IMG/VR virus record: IMGVR_UViG_3300025128_000310
Coordinates: 1 to 25,050 of that record
Strand: one strand, 5' to 3'
Length of the DNA: 25,050 bases
Origin: a virus
Shown here: positions 8,094 to 15,777 of the stretch, in pieces
Numbering within the stretch: position 1 is the first letter of the stretch
How the letters are laid out: each line of letters starts with the position of its first letter
Translations under genes and position numbers: made by a program
The notes under the pieces: generated by a model
Databases searched by the model: none
The model's input: the letters and a program-made list of their open reading frames with translations, nothing else
What the model was told of the DNA's origin: nothing

Positions 8094-9305
8094 TTAGAAG
8101 CTAGTTATCTGCCAACCGTCAGCAAACACATATCGATGGGGATCCTCCGGGATCCCTGTCCCTATTTTTGTAGGAGGGTTCGATAACTCCGGAACCATAT
8201 CAACCGTACAACGACAGTTAGGATGCGCAGGAGGATAGTCTCCTCTCCCTCCCTGCCAACTAAACGACTGCTTTAATGGGACTCTCGTCCCTCCGAGCGG
8301 AGTGCATATATTACATACGTCCGTTGGTCCGGTTACCCATTCCTTCTGGGTTCCAGCTCCGACTAGCCCATCGTTTTGTGTTTGTAACATTACATCGACC
8401 ATTCCACGGTTCTGGGCAAACGCTGTTTCTGTTCGGGCAATCATTCTCGCCCGGGAGCGCCGCAGTTTATTTCCGTAACGCTCTCCGTGGTTCTCCGTCC
8501 TTCGGATAATCTCCTCCGCTTCGAGTCCCTGATTCGCAAGTCGATTCGCATAGGTGTTCATGCTTCTATCGACTGCTATCGCCCAGCGAGGAAACAAACC
8601 ATTGGTATAAGGAAGGATCCTCCCGGCGTAGTCCGCTCCGGTTATCGGGACAGCGGCGGTTTCCGCAAGAAGCCCGAATAATCTCCGGGCGGTCTGTTCC
8701 GGAGTTAATCCGGTTACGGTCCTCCCGGTTGAGAAAGTCTGTTGGGCCGTAAACCCTTCAGCGATTATTCCCTCGATAGACATTTGTATGTCATTCGTTA
8801 CCGAGCTAATTATTTCACCGGCTCGAAATCGGGCATACACTTTTCCGGGCATATCATCGGGTTGCTGGTCGAATAAATCGACTCCGGCGATTGGGGCATC
8901 CCAGTCGAAGGGTTGCCATACGAGCTTGTCTTTGGCTTTCTCGACTTCTCCCGGGTGTACGATTCGTGCGTCAATACCTAGCTTCTGGAGTTCCCGGTTA
9001 ATGCTTTCACGCACTCTCTTTGCCATAGTTCTAGCTGAATCAGCGTAAACGGCGAAGATAGGGGCCGCTATCCTGTCGGTTTCCCGGGTTAGTTCTTCTT
9101 TTAATTGGTCTATTTCCCGGCGCTCATTAACTGTATTAAATAGAAACCGTTGATAGAAGTTCTCCGGGATTTCCTCGATTGTTGTCATAACGGCATCGAA
9201 TATCCGCTTTTCTTGCGCCGCTAACCTATCTGAATCAGTAGGACGGAACCGGGGAAGGTGATTATCTCCCCGGCGCTTCTGCGTCCATTCAACTCGAACG
9301 GTCAT
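8094..9305 (-). CDS. MuF-like head morphogenesis / minor capsid protein
   Basis: This 403-aa protein follows the portal. The N-terminal half is helical and charged. The C-terminal part carries the Mu F-like signature: 'RSRARMIARTETAFAQNRGM' (near 285-305), 'TDVCNICTPLGGTRVPL' and 'YPPAHPNCRCTVDMVP' (to about 370). Such proteins join the portal inside the procapsid and help DNA ejection or assembly. The conserved Cys/His pairs may bind metal. There is no added toxin or ADP-ribosyltransferase domain. It overlaps the portal stop by one base. Confidence 0.88.
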   Translation of the reverse strand: MTVRVEWTQKRRGDNHLPRFRPTDSDRLAAQEKRIFDAVMTTIEEIPENFYQRFLFNTVNERREIDQLKEELTRETDRIAAPIFAVYADSARTMAKRVRESINRELQKLGIDARIVHPGEVEKAKDKLVWQPFDWDAPIAGVDLFDQQPDDMPGKVYARFRAGEIISSVTNDIQMSIEGIIAEGFTAQQTFSTGRTVTGLTPEQTARRLFGLLAETAAVPITGADYAGRILPYTNGLFPRWAIAVDRSMNTYANRLANQGLEAEEIIRRTENHGERYGNKLRRSRARMIARTETAFAQNRGMVDVMLQTQNDGLVGAGTQKEWVTGPTDVCNICTPLGGTRVPLKQSFSWQGGRGDYPPAHPNCRCTVDMVPELSNPPTKIGTGIPEDPHRYVFADGWQITSF

Positions 9306-10615
9306 TAATCAACTGATTCTTCTTCGTCTGCTGGTAATCCAGCGAGTTCTCGCAAGTAATCGTTGAGGTTGTCGTCCGGCAACATAGCTCCGGAAGCTGT
9401 TAGTTTGCTAACGTAATCACCTAGGATTCCAATATCGGGATCCCGGGGAGCGGAGTATTTAAGAAGCGGATAGTTTTCTTCATCTACTCCGTTTAATTTA
9501 AGCAACCGGGGAATCGCATAATTATTGAATACGTCCGCTATTCCCCCAAGCCACGCTTCGATCGTATCCATAAAGAGTTCAATCTTCGATACGGAAAGCG
9601 CTTGGGTTCCTATCTTTTCGTGGCCGAGCAAAATAAAATCTGCGAGGATGCTCATAGCAATTTTTTGGTCGTATCTGTTAATAATTTGATTCGTGTCAAA
9701 TTGTCGTTTTCCGCCGCTGGCAAGGAGTTGAATATCGTAGGCTTTCTGACCTGTCTCCGGGTCGTATGCCAAAGGAAATACTAAACCTTCTTGCTCATCA
9801 CGGCGAATGTTTCTGACTATCCTTTTTATTTCTGTCAGTGCGGCGGTTTCTTGAGAAGTCGCATTATCGGAAAGTAGCTGTGGCGGTACATACGCAACCG
9901 GGAGTCCGCAAAGGTCACGCTCGATGCCAATCGCTTCGATAGTCTGTATACGTTTCTGGTAATACCACGAAGTGTAAGCGGAGCGGAGGATTGATCTTCC
10001 TCGGGGATTGTTAAGTTTCGTTGTTGTTCTAAATAGGAGAGCTTTCTCGATAGGGATAAATACTGGGCCGGTCCCGGCGATAGGATTCATTTGCGTCATT
10101 CCCTCGATACCGCCATTCTTATCGAACTTCCACTGATATACGGTATCTTGCGAACGAACCGGGAGCTTTCGCCAGCCGATTCTCCCATCGTTATGTTTCG
10201 AGGAGGAGCCATCATCGGCGTGTCCTTCCCGGCGCTTGTACACGATTTCATTAAAGGAGAAGCCGTAAGTAAGCATTGAGAGGATGTTATTAAGGGTGTC
10301 TTGCCACGAAATGCTCATATCGTTTAGGCAGGAAGCGACAAACTCGGCTTCGTCAATAGCGGTCTGGCTATCTTTATCACTAGGCTCGACCGTCCAATCT
10401 ACGGAGCGGAACAACATTTCAATAGCTTGTAGGATACCGCCGATGACCGGATGGTTCTCCGCCATCTCCCGGTAAATCGCATATCCACGCTTGCCTTGAA
10501 GTTGTCGAAGGAAGTCCTCCTCTACTCGTCCGCCGTATTGGACAAGCCCGGAGGATCCTATCTCCATATAATCGGTTGAGGTTGCTCGTGCCTGTTTTTC
10601 CATAATTACACCCAC
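9305..10615 (-). CDS. Portal protein
   Basis: This 436-aa protein lies between the large terminase and the MuF-like gene. It resembles the DUF935/Mu-type portal group: 'AENHPVIGGILQAIEMLFRS', 'VDWTVEPSD', 'LSMLTYGFSFNEIVYKRREG', 'GRSILRSAYTSWYYQKRIQT' and a C-terminal helical region. Twelve copies form the DNA channel and bind terminase. The start is either GTG at 10615 or ATG at 10603 (MEKQARATS); neither has a good ribosome site. It is 7 bases from the terminase stop. Confidence 0.9.
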   Translation of the reverse strand: MGVIMEKQARATSTDYMEIGSSGLVQYGGRVEEDFLRQLQGKRGYAIYREMAENHPVIGGILQAIEMLFRSVDWTVEPSDKDSQTAIDEAEFVASCLNDMSISWQDTLNNILSMLTYGFSFNEIVYKRREGHADDGSSSKHNDGRIGWRKLPVRSQDTVYQWKFDKNGGIEGMTQMNPIAGTGPVFIPIEKALLFRTTTKLNNPRGRSILRSAYTSWYYQKRIQTIEAIGIERDLCGLPVAYVPPQLLSDNATSQETAALTEIKRIVRNIRRDEQEGLVFPLAYDPETGQKAYDIQLLASGGKRQFDTNQIINRYDQKIAMSILADFILLGHEKIGTQALSVSKIELFMDTIEAWLGGIADVFNNYAIPRLLKLNGVDEENYPLLKYSAPRDPDIGILGDYVSKLTASGAMLPDDNLNDYLRELAGLPADEEESVD

Positions 10616-10622
10616 TTAGATA

Positions 10623-11948
10623 TTAACTGATTTCCCACGGAGATGCTTGGGTTGTCCCAAAAGGTATTACCGCAGGCGGCGCTTTACTTCCGATCATTAA
10701 CTCTGTTAAGCCCCAAACCAGCGCATCTAACCTATCTGGGGAGTCGCTTTCCGGTGTCCATGAACACATTTGATCTTCGAGAACCGGGAAAGCTCCTACA
10801 TGTTTCACCTTCCCTTGTTCGTATAAAGCGGATATTGGTTCAGCCCGGGTACGCTTTCCCCGGGTTGCGTGAACGGTTTTAATCGGTATTTGGCTCTCAA
10901 CTGTTTGTAATGTATGTCGAACCATATCGCCGCCTTGGTTCGCTTCGACAACGATTCGATCAGCGGAGGAGCGATGATATAAAGCGATTGCGGCGTTCGC
11001 CCATTCCACCGGGGAACCCTTTAATGACCTATCATCGAGGACATACCCGGTTCCGTTAGCGTCTACTCCTACCGCTACAATCCCGGTTTCGGCGGAATCC
11101 TCCCGGGAAGTAATCGCCGGATCTACTCCAATTACAATTCTTGTTAAGTCAGGGAGATTATTTACCCGGCTCTGTTCGATCATCTCCCGGGTCCATAAGG
11201 CTCCTTCAACGTCATCGAGGATTTCTGCGTACAATTCTTGGCGGCCCAGTCGGGTTCCTTCATACCGGGCTTTGACTTCTTCAAGGAAAGTAGTAGCTAG
11301 ATTCATTTGATTCTCGTATGTGCTTCCCCGGGTGACAATAACATCTTCTCGTTCTACCAAGCTCCGGATTAGCCGGGTTGGTCTAGGTGTAGTTGTCGCT
11401 ACTACTCGAGGATCGTCACCTATACGCAAACCGAATATGAGCTGATCCCATGCCTCTGGATACCGCCACGCCGCAATTTCATCTGTCCAAGCACAATCAT
11501 GGTTTGGTCCTCGAAGCCTGTCCGGCTCATCGGCACTGTAAGTGGTTGCTTTCGCTCCGTTCTTGAAGGTTATTCTTCGCTTGCTTGGTTCATACCGGGG
11601 ACGTTCTCCCGGGGGAAATATGCGCAATAATCCGGATTCTCCTTCGACCATCGTGTCTCGAACGTCAGCGGCGGTAGCTCCTATGAGCGCTATTCTCCCG
11701 GCTTCGTTATTAATTACCTTCTGACGTATCCATTCGGCTCCGCTCCGGGTCTTTCCGAACCCTCTCCCGGCGAGGATTAGCCATACACGCCAGTTTCCCG
11801 GCGGAGCTAGTTGCTTCTCTCTAGCCCATACCGACCAATCCCACATAGCTTGTTCTTGTTCTTCCGGGGATAAAGTATCGAATACTTCCGGGTCTAGTCG
11901 AAGTAACCGGGTTACTACGCTCTCGCCGCTCATTGCATTTGTTTGCAT
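10623..11948 (-). CDS. terL: Terminase large subunit
   Basis: This 441-aa packaging motor has an ATPase with Walker A GRGFGKTRSG (61-70) preceded by the strand VWLILA, Walker B ending in the catalytic acid 'CAWTDEIAAW' (156-157 DE), and coupling motif 'VVATTTPRPT'. The nuclease domain begins 'RIVIGVDPAITS' (~270) and ends with an Asp in 'DRLDALVWGLTELM'. It cuts concatemers and drives DNA into the head. The first ATG (11948) lies in the repeat array; an in-frame ATG at 11933 is the alternative. Confidence 0.96.
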   Translation of the reverse strand: MQTNAMSGESVVTRLLRLDPEVFDTLSPEEQEQAMWDWSVWAREKQLAPPGNWRVWLILAGRGFGKTRSGAEWIRQKVINNEAGRIALIGATAADVRDTMVEGESGLLRIFPPGERPRYEPSKRRITFKNGAKATTYSADEPDRLRGPNHDCAWTDEIAAWRYPEAWDQLIFGLRIGDDPRVVATTTPRPTRLIRSLVEREDVIVTRGSTYENQMNLATTFLEEVKARYEGTRLGRQELYAEILDDVEGALWTREMIEQSRVNNLPDLTRIVIGVDPAITSREDSAETGIVAVGVDANGTGYVLDDRSLKGSPVEWANAAIALYHRSSADRIVVEANQGGDMVRHTLQTVESQIPIKTVHATRGKRTRAEPISALYEQGKVKHVGAFPVLEDQMCSWTPESDSPDRLDALVWGLTELMIGSKAPPAVIPFGTTQASPWEIS

Positions 11949-12009
11949 TCTTTACATTTCCTCGCATTTGTTTGCATTTGCCTGCATTTTGCTACATTTG
12001 TTTGCATTT
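11931..12009. repeat. Eight-copy, 10-bp-phased GCATTT repeat between terS and terL
   Basis: GCATTT or ACATTT (plus strand) recurs with its CAT at about 11936, 11946, 11955, 11965, 11975, 11985, 11995 and 12005, so the spacing is 10 bases with one of 9. On the coding strand the unit is AAATGYAnnn. Spacing equal to one helical turn puts every copy on one DNA face, as expected for cooperative protein binding. Next to the small-terminase gene, it is a candidate packaging-initiation (pac or cos-like) site. Confidence 0.7.
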
Positions 12010-12010
12010 C

Positions 12011-12493
12011 CTAGCTTCCCGGGGTGAGTTCGGCGGTTTCCTCGGGAATGTTTGCCTTGTTTTCGAGTTGTTTTAACCGGGAGCGGAGTAAATCGCCTAT
12101 ATCTGTGCGTAAAGCTCCACCGTCAGCCCCGGCGAGTTCGACCTGTCGAGGAGCGTCTAGACCATTTAGGGCCGAGCGGCGAGCCGATACTCGGAGAGCG
12201 CTATTCACGGCGTGGATTACTGTTACCGGGTCACCTTTAGCTCCTTCGATCTGACTTATTGCTGTCCTCCATAGATAGTCGAGTCTCTCATTTTCAAGGA
12301 TTCTATGCTCCTCTACGGCTTCTCCTCCCCACATTTTAATAGCTTCGGTATACGCCGCCTTGGCTCCGCTTCTCCCGGCGTAGCCTACTCGGTCAGCTAT
12401 CTGCTGGAAAGATAAACCGATTGAACGCAGACGGACAACTTCCTCGTATTTAGCGAGGACTTCCGGCGTTTTATTGGTTTGTATCTTCGACAT
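12011..12493 (-). CDS. terS: Terminase small subunit
   Basis: This 160-aa protein is immediately upstream of terL. The N-terminus has a helix-turn-helix ('EEVVRLRSIGLSFQQIADRV', then 'GYAGRSGAKAAYTEAI'). The middle helices ('LENERLDYLWRTAISQ') would oligomerise, and 'SARRSALNGLDAPRQVELAG' is a phrase common in small terminases of phages of Gram-positive bacteria. It recognises the packaging site and loads DNA onto TerL. The phased repeats just downstream are its likely binding region (inference). Confidence 0.85.
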   Translation of the reverse strand: MSKIQTNKTPEVLAKYEEVVRLRSIGLSFQQIADRVGYAGRSGAKAAYTEAIKMWGGEAVEEHRILENERLDYLWRTAISQIEGAKGDPVTVIHAVNSALRVSARRSALNGLDAPRQVELAGADGGALRTDIGDLLRSRLKQLENKANIPEETAELTPGS

Positions 12494-12504
12494 TTGTACA
12501 GAGC

Positions 12505-13182
12505 CTAGTGTATTCCCGGTAATTTCTCAAAGATGTACCCGGCGAACTCTCCGACTTGTAGCCATTTAACGTATTCCCGGCGGAGGAGATGGGTTTCTAC
12601 GTCTACCGGACGTTGTACTCCTACGAGGGAAAGCTCCTTTTCGGCTATTTCGTTAAGGGTTATCCCTCCTATTTGCTTCTGTTTCATGGTCCAGCGGTGT
12701 ATTGTCGAGCCTAGATATCCTGAAGCGAGCGGTATTTTGTCTACAATTATGATCGCTCCTCCCGGGTTGAGTCGCTTATGTAGCTTATTTAAGAGGGTTT
12801 CCCGGCTGTTTACCGGGATAAACATTAATGTTAGGAATAGGACAGCGATATCGAAGTTCTCATATTCGTAGTCGAGAGCGTCCGCTATTAGGAGCTTTCC
12901 CGGCGCTTTGTACATTTCTTGCATCTCCCGGGCGCTTTCGATACCTATTAAGTCGATTCGGCGGGTTTCGACTGTTTCGGCTATCGAGCGGCCTATATTC
13001 CCGGTTGAGGCTCCTATGTCGTAGATTCTTCCCTTCTCCGGGGCGTAGGCTTTAATTAAGTGTGCGGTTCCGTGTGTCGCTAGATCGTACCAAGGGAGGG
13101 TTTCCCGAACGTGTGAGTCAAAGCGTTTAGCGACTTCCGGGTCTTTGAATGTCCAGTTCCCGGGGATCCATGAATCAGGCAT
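12505..13182 (-). CDS. CmoA-like SAM-dependent enzyme (putative carboxy-SAM synthase)
   Basis: This 225-aa class I methyltransferase fold most resembles CmoA over its whole length. It starts 'WTFKDPEVAKRFDSHVRETLPWYD' split as GNWTFKDPEVAKRF and SHVRETLPWYD, then motif I YDIGASTGNIG (~54-64), DLIGIES, 'FDIAVLFLTLMFIP', 'LHKRLNPGGAIIIVDK' and 'DVETHLLRREYVKWLQVGEF'. CmoA makes carboxy-SAM from SAM and prephenate. The residue I align with E. coli Arg199, which as I recall contacts the carboxylate, is Glu here (EIAEKELSL), so the product is not certain. The start overlaps the methyltransferase stop by 8 bases, implying coupling. A plain methyltransferase is the alternative. Confidence 0.72.
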   Translation of the reverse strand: MPDSWIPGNWTFKDPEVAKRFDSHVRETLPWYDLATHGTAHLIKAYAPEKGRIYDIGASTGNIGRSIAETVETRRIDLIGIESAREMQEMYKAPGKLLIADALDYEYENFDIAVLFLTLMFIPVNSRETLLNKLHKRLNPGGAIIIVDKIPLASGYLGSTIHRWTMKQKQIGGITLNEIAEKELSLVGVQRPVDVETHLLRREYVKWLQVGEFAGYIFEKLPGIH

Positions 13183-14320
13183 TGTCGAGTAATTCCTTTA
13201 CTTTTCCGGCGAGTTGCGCTGACATGAGAGGAGGGACCGCTCGGCCTATTCGCTCCCAGCGTTGTCGAAAGTTCCCGGTTAGCTTAAAATCATCAGGGAA
13301 TCCTCCAAGGCGGCGGAGTTCCAGAAGGGTAAATTTCCTTGGTTCGCTCGGGTGTGTTATCCCGGCGGCTCCGGTAGCTCCGGCTGTTTGCGTAATACAA
13401 GGGCATGTTTTCTCGGCATTAGCTCGGGTAAGGTTTAGGTATTTATTGCTTGATTCTCCCGGGCGTAGCTTCAGCCATTCATTGTAGATTGCGTAGGGTT
13501 CTTCAGGGTTTCTTCCTTGCCGGGAGATATCCGCCGATTCCCACTCGTTTCTGTCTCCCGGGTCTGGATGCCCGGAAGATAACGCTTTATCGAACCAGTC
13601 GCCGGGGAGCTTTCCGTATTCTCCCCGGTTCGTTATCCAAGGGCAAGCATCTCGTATCGAGTAGGTATATGGGAGGGGACTCGGCCACATAGGAGCCATA
13701 TTAAGGTCATTGCGTACTCCGTAGAAGAATAACCTCGTCCGGGTTTGTGGAACTCCTAAATAACGAGCATCGAGAACTTTAGCTTCGACTCGATACCCGC
13801 ATTCCTTTAATTCTTTAAGGATTAGCTTGAAATATCCCTTTGCGGATCCCTTTACTAACCCGGCGACATTCTCGGCTGTGAAGACTTTAGGCTGTAAACC
13901 CTTAAGGATCCGGGCGAACTCGAAGAACAAATCATCTGTTTGTTGGGCCGCTTCCGAGTATTTCTTGACTTTACCCCAGTCTTTTTCCCGGTTTCCGGAA
14001 GTCGAGAAGCTACTACACGGCGGAGATCCCTCCAAAACATCTACTTCCCCGGCGGATAACCCGGCGATTTCAAGGATATCTCCCGGCGTGACTTGTCGAA
14101 TATTGCGTGTATCTACCGGGACTCCCGGGTGATTAAGTTCGTATGTTTCCCGGGCTTCCTTAATAAATTCGTTGGCGTATCTAACTTCAAACCCGGCGAT
14201 TTCGTAACCCAAGCAGGCTCCGCCGCAACCGCTGAAAGTCGATATCAGGTTATATCCGCTCTGTCCTCGGAGCTTCTCGATCTCTTTCATAGATGGGACT
14301 ACATACGGTGGTTTCGTCAT
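13175..14320 (-). CDS. C5-cytosine DNA methyltransferase with Arg in motif X (putative DNA carboxymethyltransferase)
   Basis: This 381-aa protein has the C5-methyltransferase motifs in order: I ISTFSGCGGACLGYE (26-40); IV GSPPCSSFS with catalytic Cys102; VI ENV (150-152); VIII QTRTR (192-196); IX 'FTLLELRRLGGFPDDFK'; and X. Residues ~205-330 form the target-recognition region. Motif X reads ERIGRAVPP: the near-invariant Asn of GNAVPP is Arg360. In engineered M.MpeI, replacing this Asn with a basic residue confers carboxy-SAM use, the base pairing with the carboxylate. With CmoA-like and Asn-synthetase-like genes overlapping its two ends, I infer transfer of a carboxymethyl group to cytosine C5. 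The methyltransferase fold is certain; the group transferred is a hypothesis. Confidence 0.9.
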   Translation of the reverse strand: MTKPPYVVPSMKEIEKLRGQSGYNLISTFSGCGGACLGYEIAGFEVRYANEFIKEARETYELNHPGVPVDTRNIRQVTPGDILEIAGLSAGEVDVLEGSPPCSSFSTSGNREKDWGKVKKYSEAAQQTDDLFFEFARILKGLQPKVFTAENVAGLVKGSAKGYFKLILKELKECGYRVEAKVLDARYLGVPQTRTRLFFYGVRNDLNMAPMWPSPLPYTYSIRDACPWITNRGEYGKLPGDWFDKALSSGHPDPGDRNEWESADISRQGRNPEEPYAIYNEWLKLRPGESSNKYLNLTRANAEKTCPCITQTAGATGAAGITHPSEPRKFTLLELRRLGGFPDDFKLTGNFRQRWERIGRAVPPLMSAQLAGKVKELLDNA

Positions 14321-15159
14321 AGTTTCCCGGCTTTCGCTAATTTGTCGAGTTTATTCATTCCCGGGAGCGGAGACTTTGAACCGGGAGATAGCTCGGATAT
14401 TACGACTTTGGCGATTATTTCCGATATTCCGTTATCGCCGCTTTGTAAGTTTTGATGCACGTTGCTCGATATCCCTTCGACTTCCGGAAACTCTCTCCTT
14501 ACGACTTCCTTCTGTCTCGGTTTATTTACTTCATACCAGTCCTTCCCGGCGTACAAATCGAATATGCGCTTATCGAAATATGGGCATATTACATCTATTC
14601 CGTACTGCTTCGAGAGAATAGCCCGGCTGATTATCTGATTAACATCAGGCTTATTAAACATTTTGCGGCGATACTCCTGAAACTTCTCTCGAGTCTCACG
14701 GTAATGAATATAGGCTTCTTTGCTTAGCGCAAAGTGTCCGTCCGCTCCTATCCCGGTTGCAAGCGTAGATATCTTGACTTCCTGTAGCTTCGCAAAGGTA
14801 TCTATCCACGGAAACAAACAATCAACGGTTGTTTTCTTAAGTTTGAGATCATAGTTGCTTCCGGGTAATCGAAGAACTCTGATGACTTCCTCTACCCGGC
14901 GGAGGACCGGCTCGGGAAGAACCGGGAGAAATACCGGAATAAACTCCAAACCGAACTTTCGAGCGAGTCCCCGAGCGGTTCTAAAGTCTTTCGATTGCCT
15001 ATCAGCGAGCGTGAAGCTAATCACAGAAACTTCCTTATCGCAGTCAAGGGCCGCTATTAGTATGCTAGCGCTATCTATACCGGAGGAAGTAGCTACGGCG
15101 AGCTTATCGGGGAGCGGAGAGATAATATCCTGAAGGATGGGCCGTATTTCAGAACTCAT
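14317..15159 (-). CDS. Asparagine-synthetase-like PP-loop ATPase
   Basis: This 280-aa protein has its start at ATG 15159, inside the ParB-like gene's last codons (11-base overlap). A reading from 15243 overlaps that gene far more. It has a PP-loop TSSGIDSAS (24-32), a second nucleotide motif GIGADGHF (136-143, as in GxGADE of AsnB) and 'CPYFDKRIFDLYAG'. This is the synthetase half only: no N-terminal glutaminase Cys domain is present, so the nitrogen donor would be ammonia, an amine or a partner. The family adenylates a carboxylate and makes an amide. It overlaps the methyltransferase start as ATGA. The inferred substrate is carboxymethylcytosine in DNA. Confidence 0.8.
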   Translation of the reverse strand: MSSEIRPILQDIISPLPDKLAVATSSGIDSASILIAALDCDKEVSVISFTLADRQSKDFRTARGLARKFGLEFIPVFLPVLPEPVLRRVEEVIRVLRLPGSNYDLKLKKTTVDCLFPWIDTFAKLQEVKISTLATGIGADGHFALSKEAYIHYRETREKFQEYRRKMFNKPDVNQIISRAILSKQYGIDVICPYFDKRIFDLYAGKDWYEVNKPRQKEVVRREFPEVEGISSNVHQNLQSGDNGISEIIAKVVISELSPGSKSPLPGMNKLDKLAKAGKL

Positions 15160-15643
15160 ATCCACACTTAGGGCAGGTGTTATTTGTTTCGATATCATCA
15201 CCGAAACTCGGGAAGTCTCCCGGGTCACCGTCACTAAGGTCATTAATTAAATCATCAAGGTCATCCGTATCGAACCCGGTTCCGATTAAGTCTCCATCCT
15301 CTATGGCTATTCCTCGGAGGATATCGAGGAGAGCGTGATCATCGTAACTAGCTAGGTCTGATGTTTTGTTATCGGCGAGGAGAATCTTCCGGGCTTCCTT
15401 ATCGTCTACATCTACCCAGAACACTGGCACTTCTTCTATCCCGGCGGCGATAGCCGCTTGAAGTCTGTGGTTCCCGGCGAGAACCCGAGAGGAGTTCCGT
15501 TGAACAACGAGCGTACCGTAGAAGCCATTCTCTTGTATAGAGGTTACTATCGCTCCGATATCTCCCTGCCGGGGATTATCCGGATGTATCTCTAACTTCT
15601 TCACAGATACATATTCAACCGGCGCTTTACTGCGGCCCACCAT
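15149..15643 (-). CDS. ParB-like nuclease-domain protein
   Basis: Residues ~8-105 of this 164-aa protein form a ParB/sulfiredoxin-like domain: 'VKKLEIHPDNPRQGDIGAIV', 'IQENGFYGTLVVQRNSSRVL', AGNHRLQAA (the G-x-R-x motif of this fold), 'VPVFWVDVDDKEARKILLAD'. An acidic linker follows, then NTCPKCGYEF at the end, half of a zinc ribbon. Phage proteins of this type often accompany DNA methyltransferases. This one opens the modification cluster with a good ribosome site (AAAAAGGAGAGAATATG). It may bind or nick DNA, or guide the modification enzymes (inference). Confidence 0.85.
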   Translation of the reverse strand: MVGRSKAPVEYVSVKKLEIHPDNPRQGDIGAIVTSIQENGFYGTLVVQRNSSRVLAGNHRLQAAIAAGIEEVPVFWVDVDDKEARKILLADNKTSDLASYDDHALLDILRGIAIEDGDLIGTGFDTDDLDDLINDLSDGDPGDFPSFGDDIETNNTCPKCGYEF

Positions 15644-15660
15644 ATTCTCTCCTTTTTCAT

Positions 15661-15689
15661 AGGTTAATCAGGAGCGGAAGAAATATCAA
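15661..15689 (-). promoter_or_regulatory. Candidate promoter of the modification/head operon
   Basis: On the minus strand, TTGATA (15684-15689) and TAACCT (15661-15666) are 17 bases apart. A start near 15655 gives a short leader carrying AAAAAGGAG before the ParB-like ATG. Confidence 0.5.
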
Positions 15690-15706
15690 TTATTTCCTGT
15701 TTAATG

Positions 15707-15735
15707 TGGTAATACCCGGGTATTCACGTTAATAT
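15707..15735 (+). promoter_or_regulatory. Promoter of the 89-aa gene with a CCCGGG palindrome
   Basis: TGGTAA (15707-15712), 17-base spacer and TAATAT (15730-15735). The perfect 14-base palindrome AATACCCGGGTATT (15711-15724) lies between the boxes, a possible operator or modification-sensitive site. TGGTAATACC...GGG is shared with the promoter at 23462. Confidence 0.6.
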
Positions 15736-15740
15736 GAATA

Positions 15741-15777
15741 CATGGAAGCAACGAACAACCAAAGGAGAAATTCCATG
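15741..15777 (+). promoter_or_regulatory. Conserved GGAAGCAA leader hairpin, copy 2
   Basis: CATGGAA (15741-15747) pairs fully with TTCCATG (15771-15777), which includes the start codon. AAAGGAG lies in the loop. The ATG at 15742 is six bases after the -10 box and in frame with the main start, 11 codons upstream. Confidence 0.65.

Noticed and set aside
15160-15243. Longer start of the asparagine-synthetase-like gene
   Set aside because: Would overlap the ParB-like gene by 95 bases and adds residues unlike the family; ATG 15159 gives the usual short overlap.
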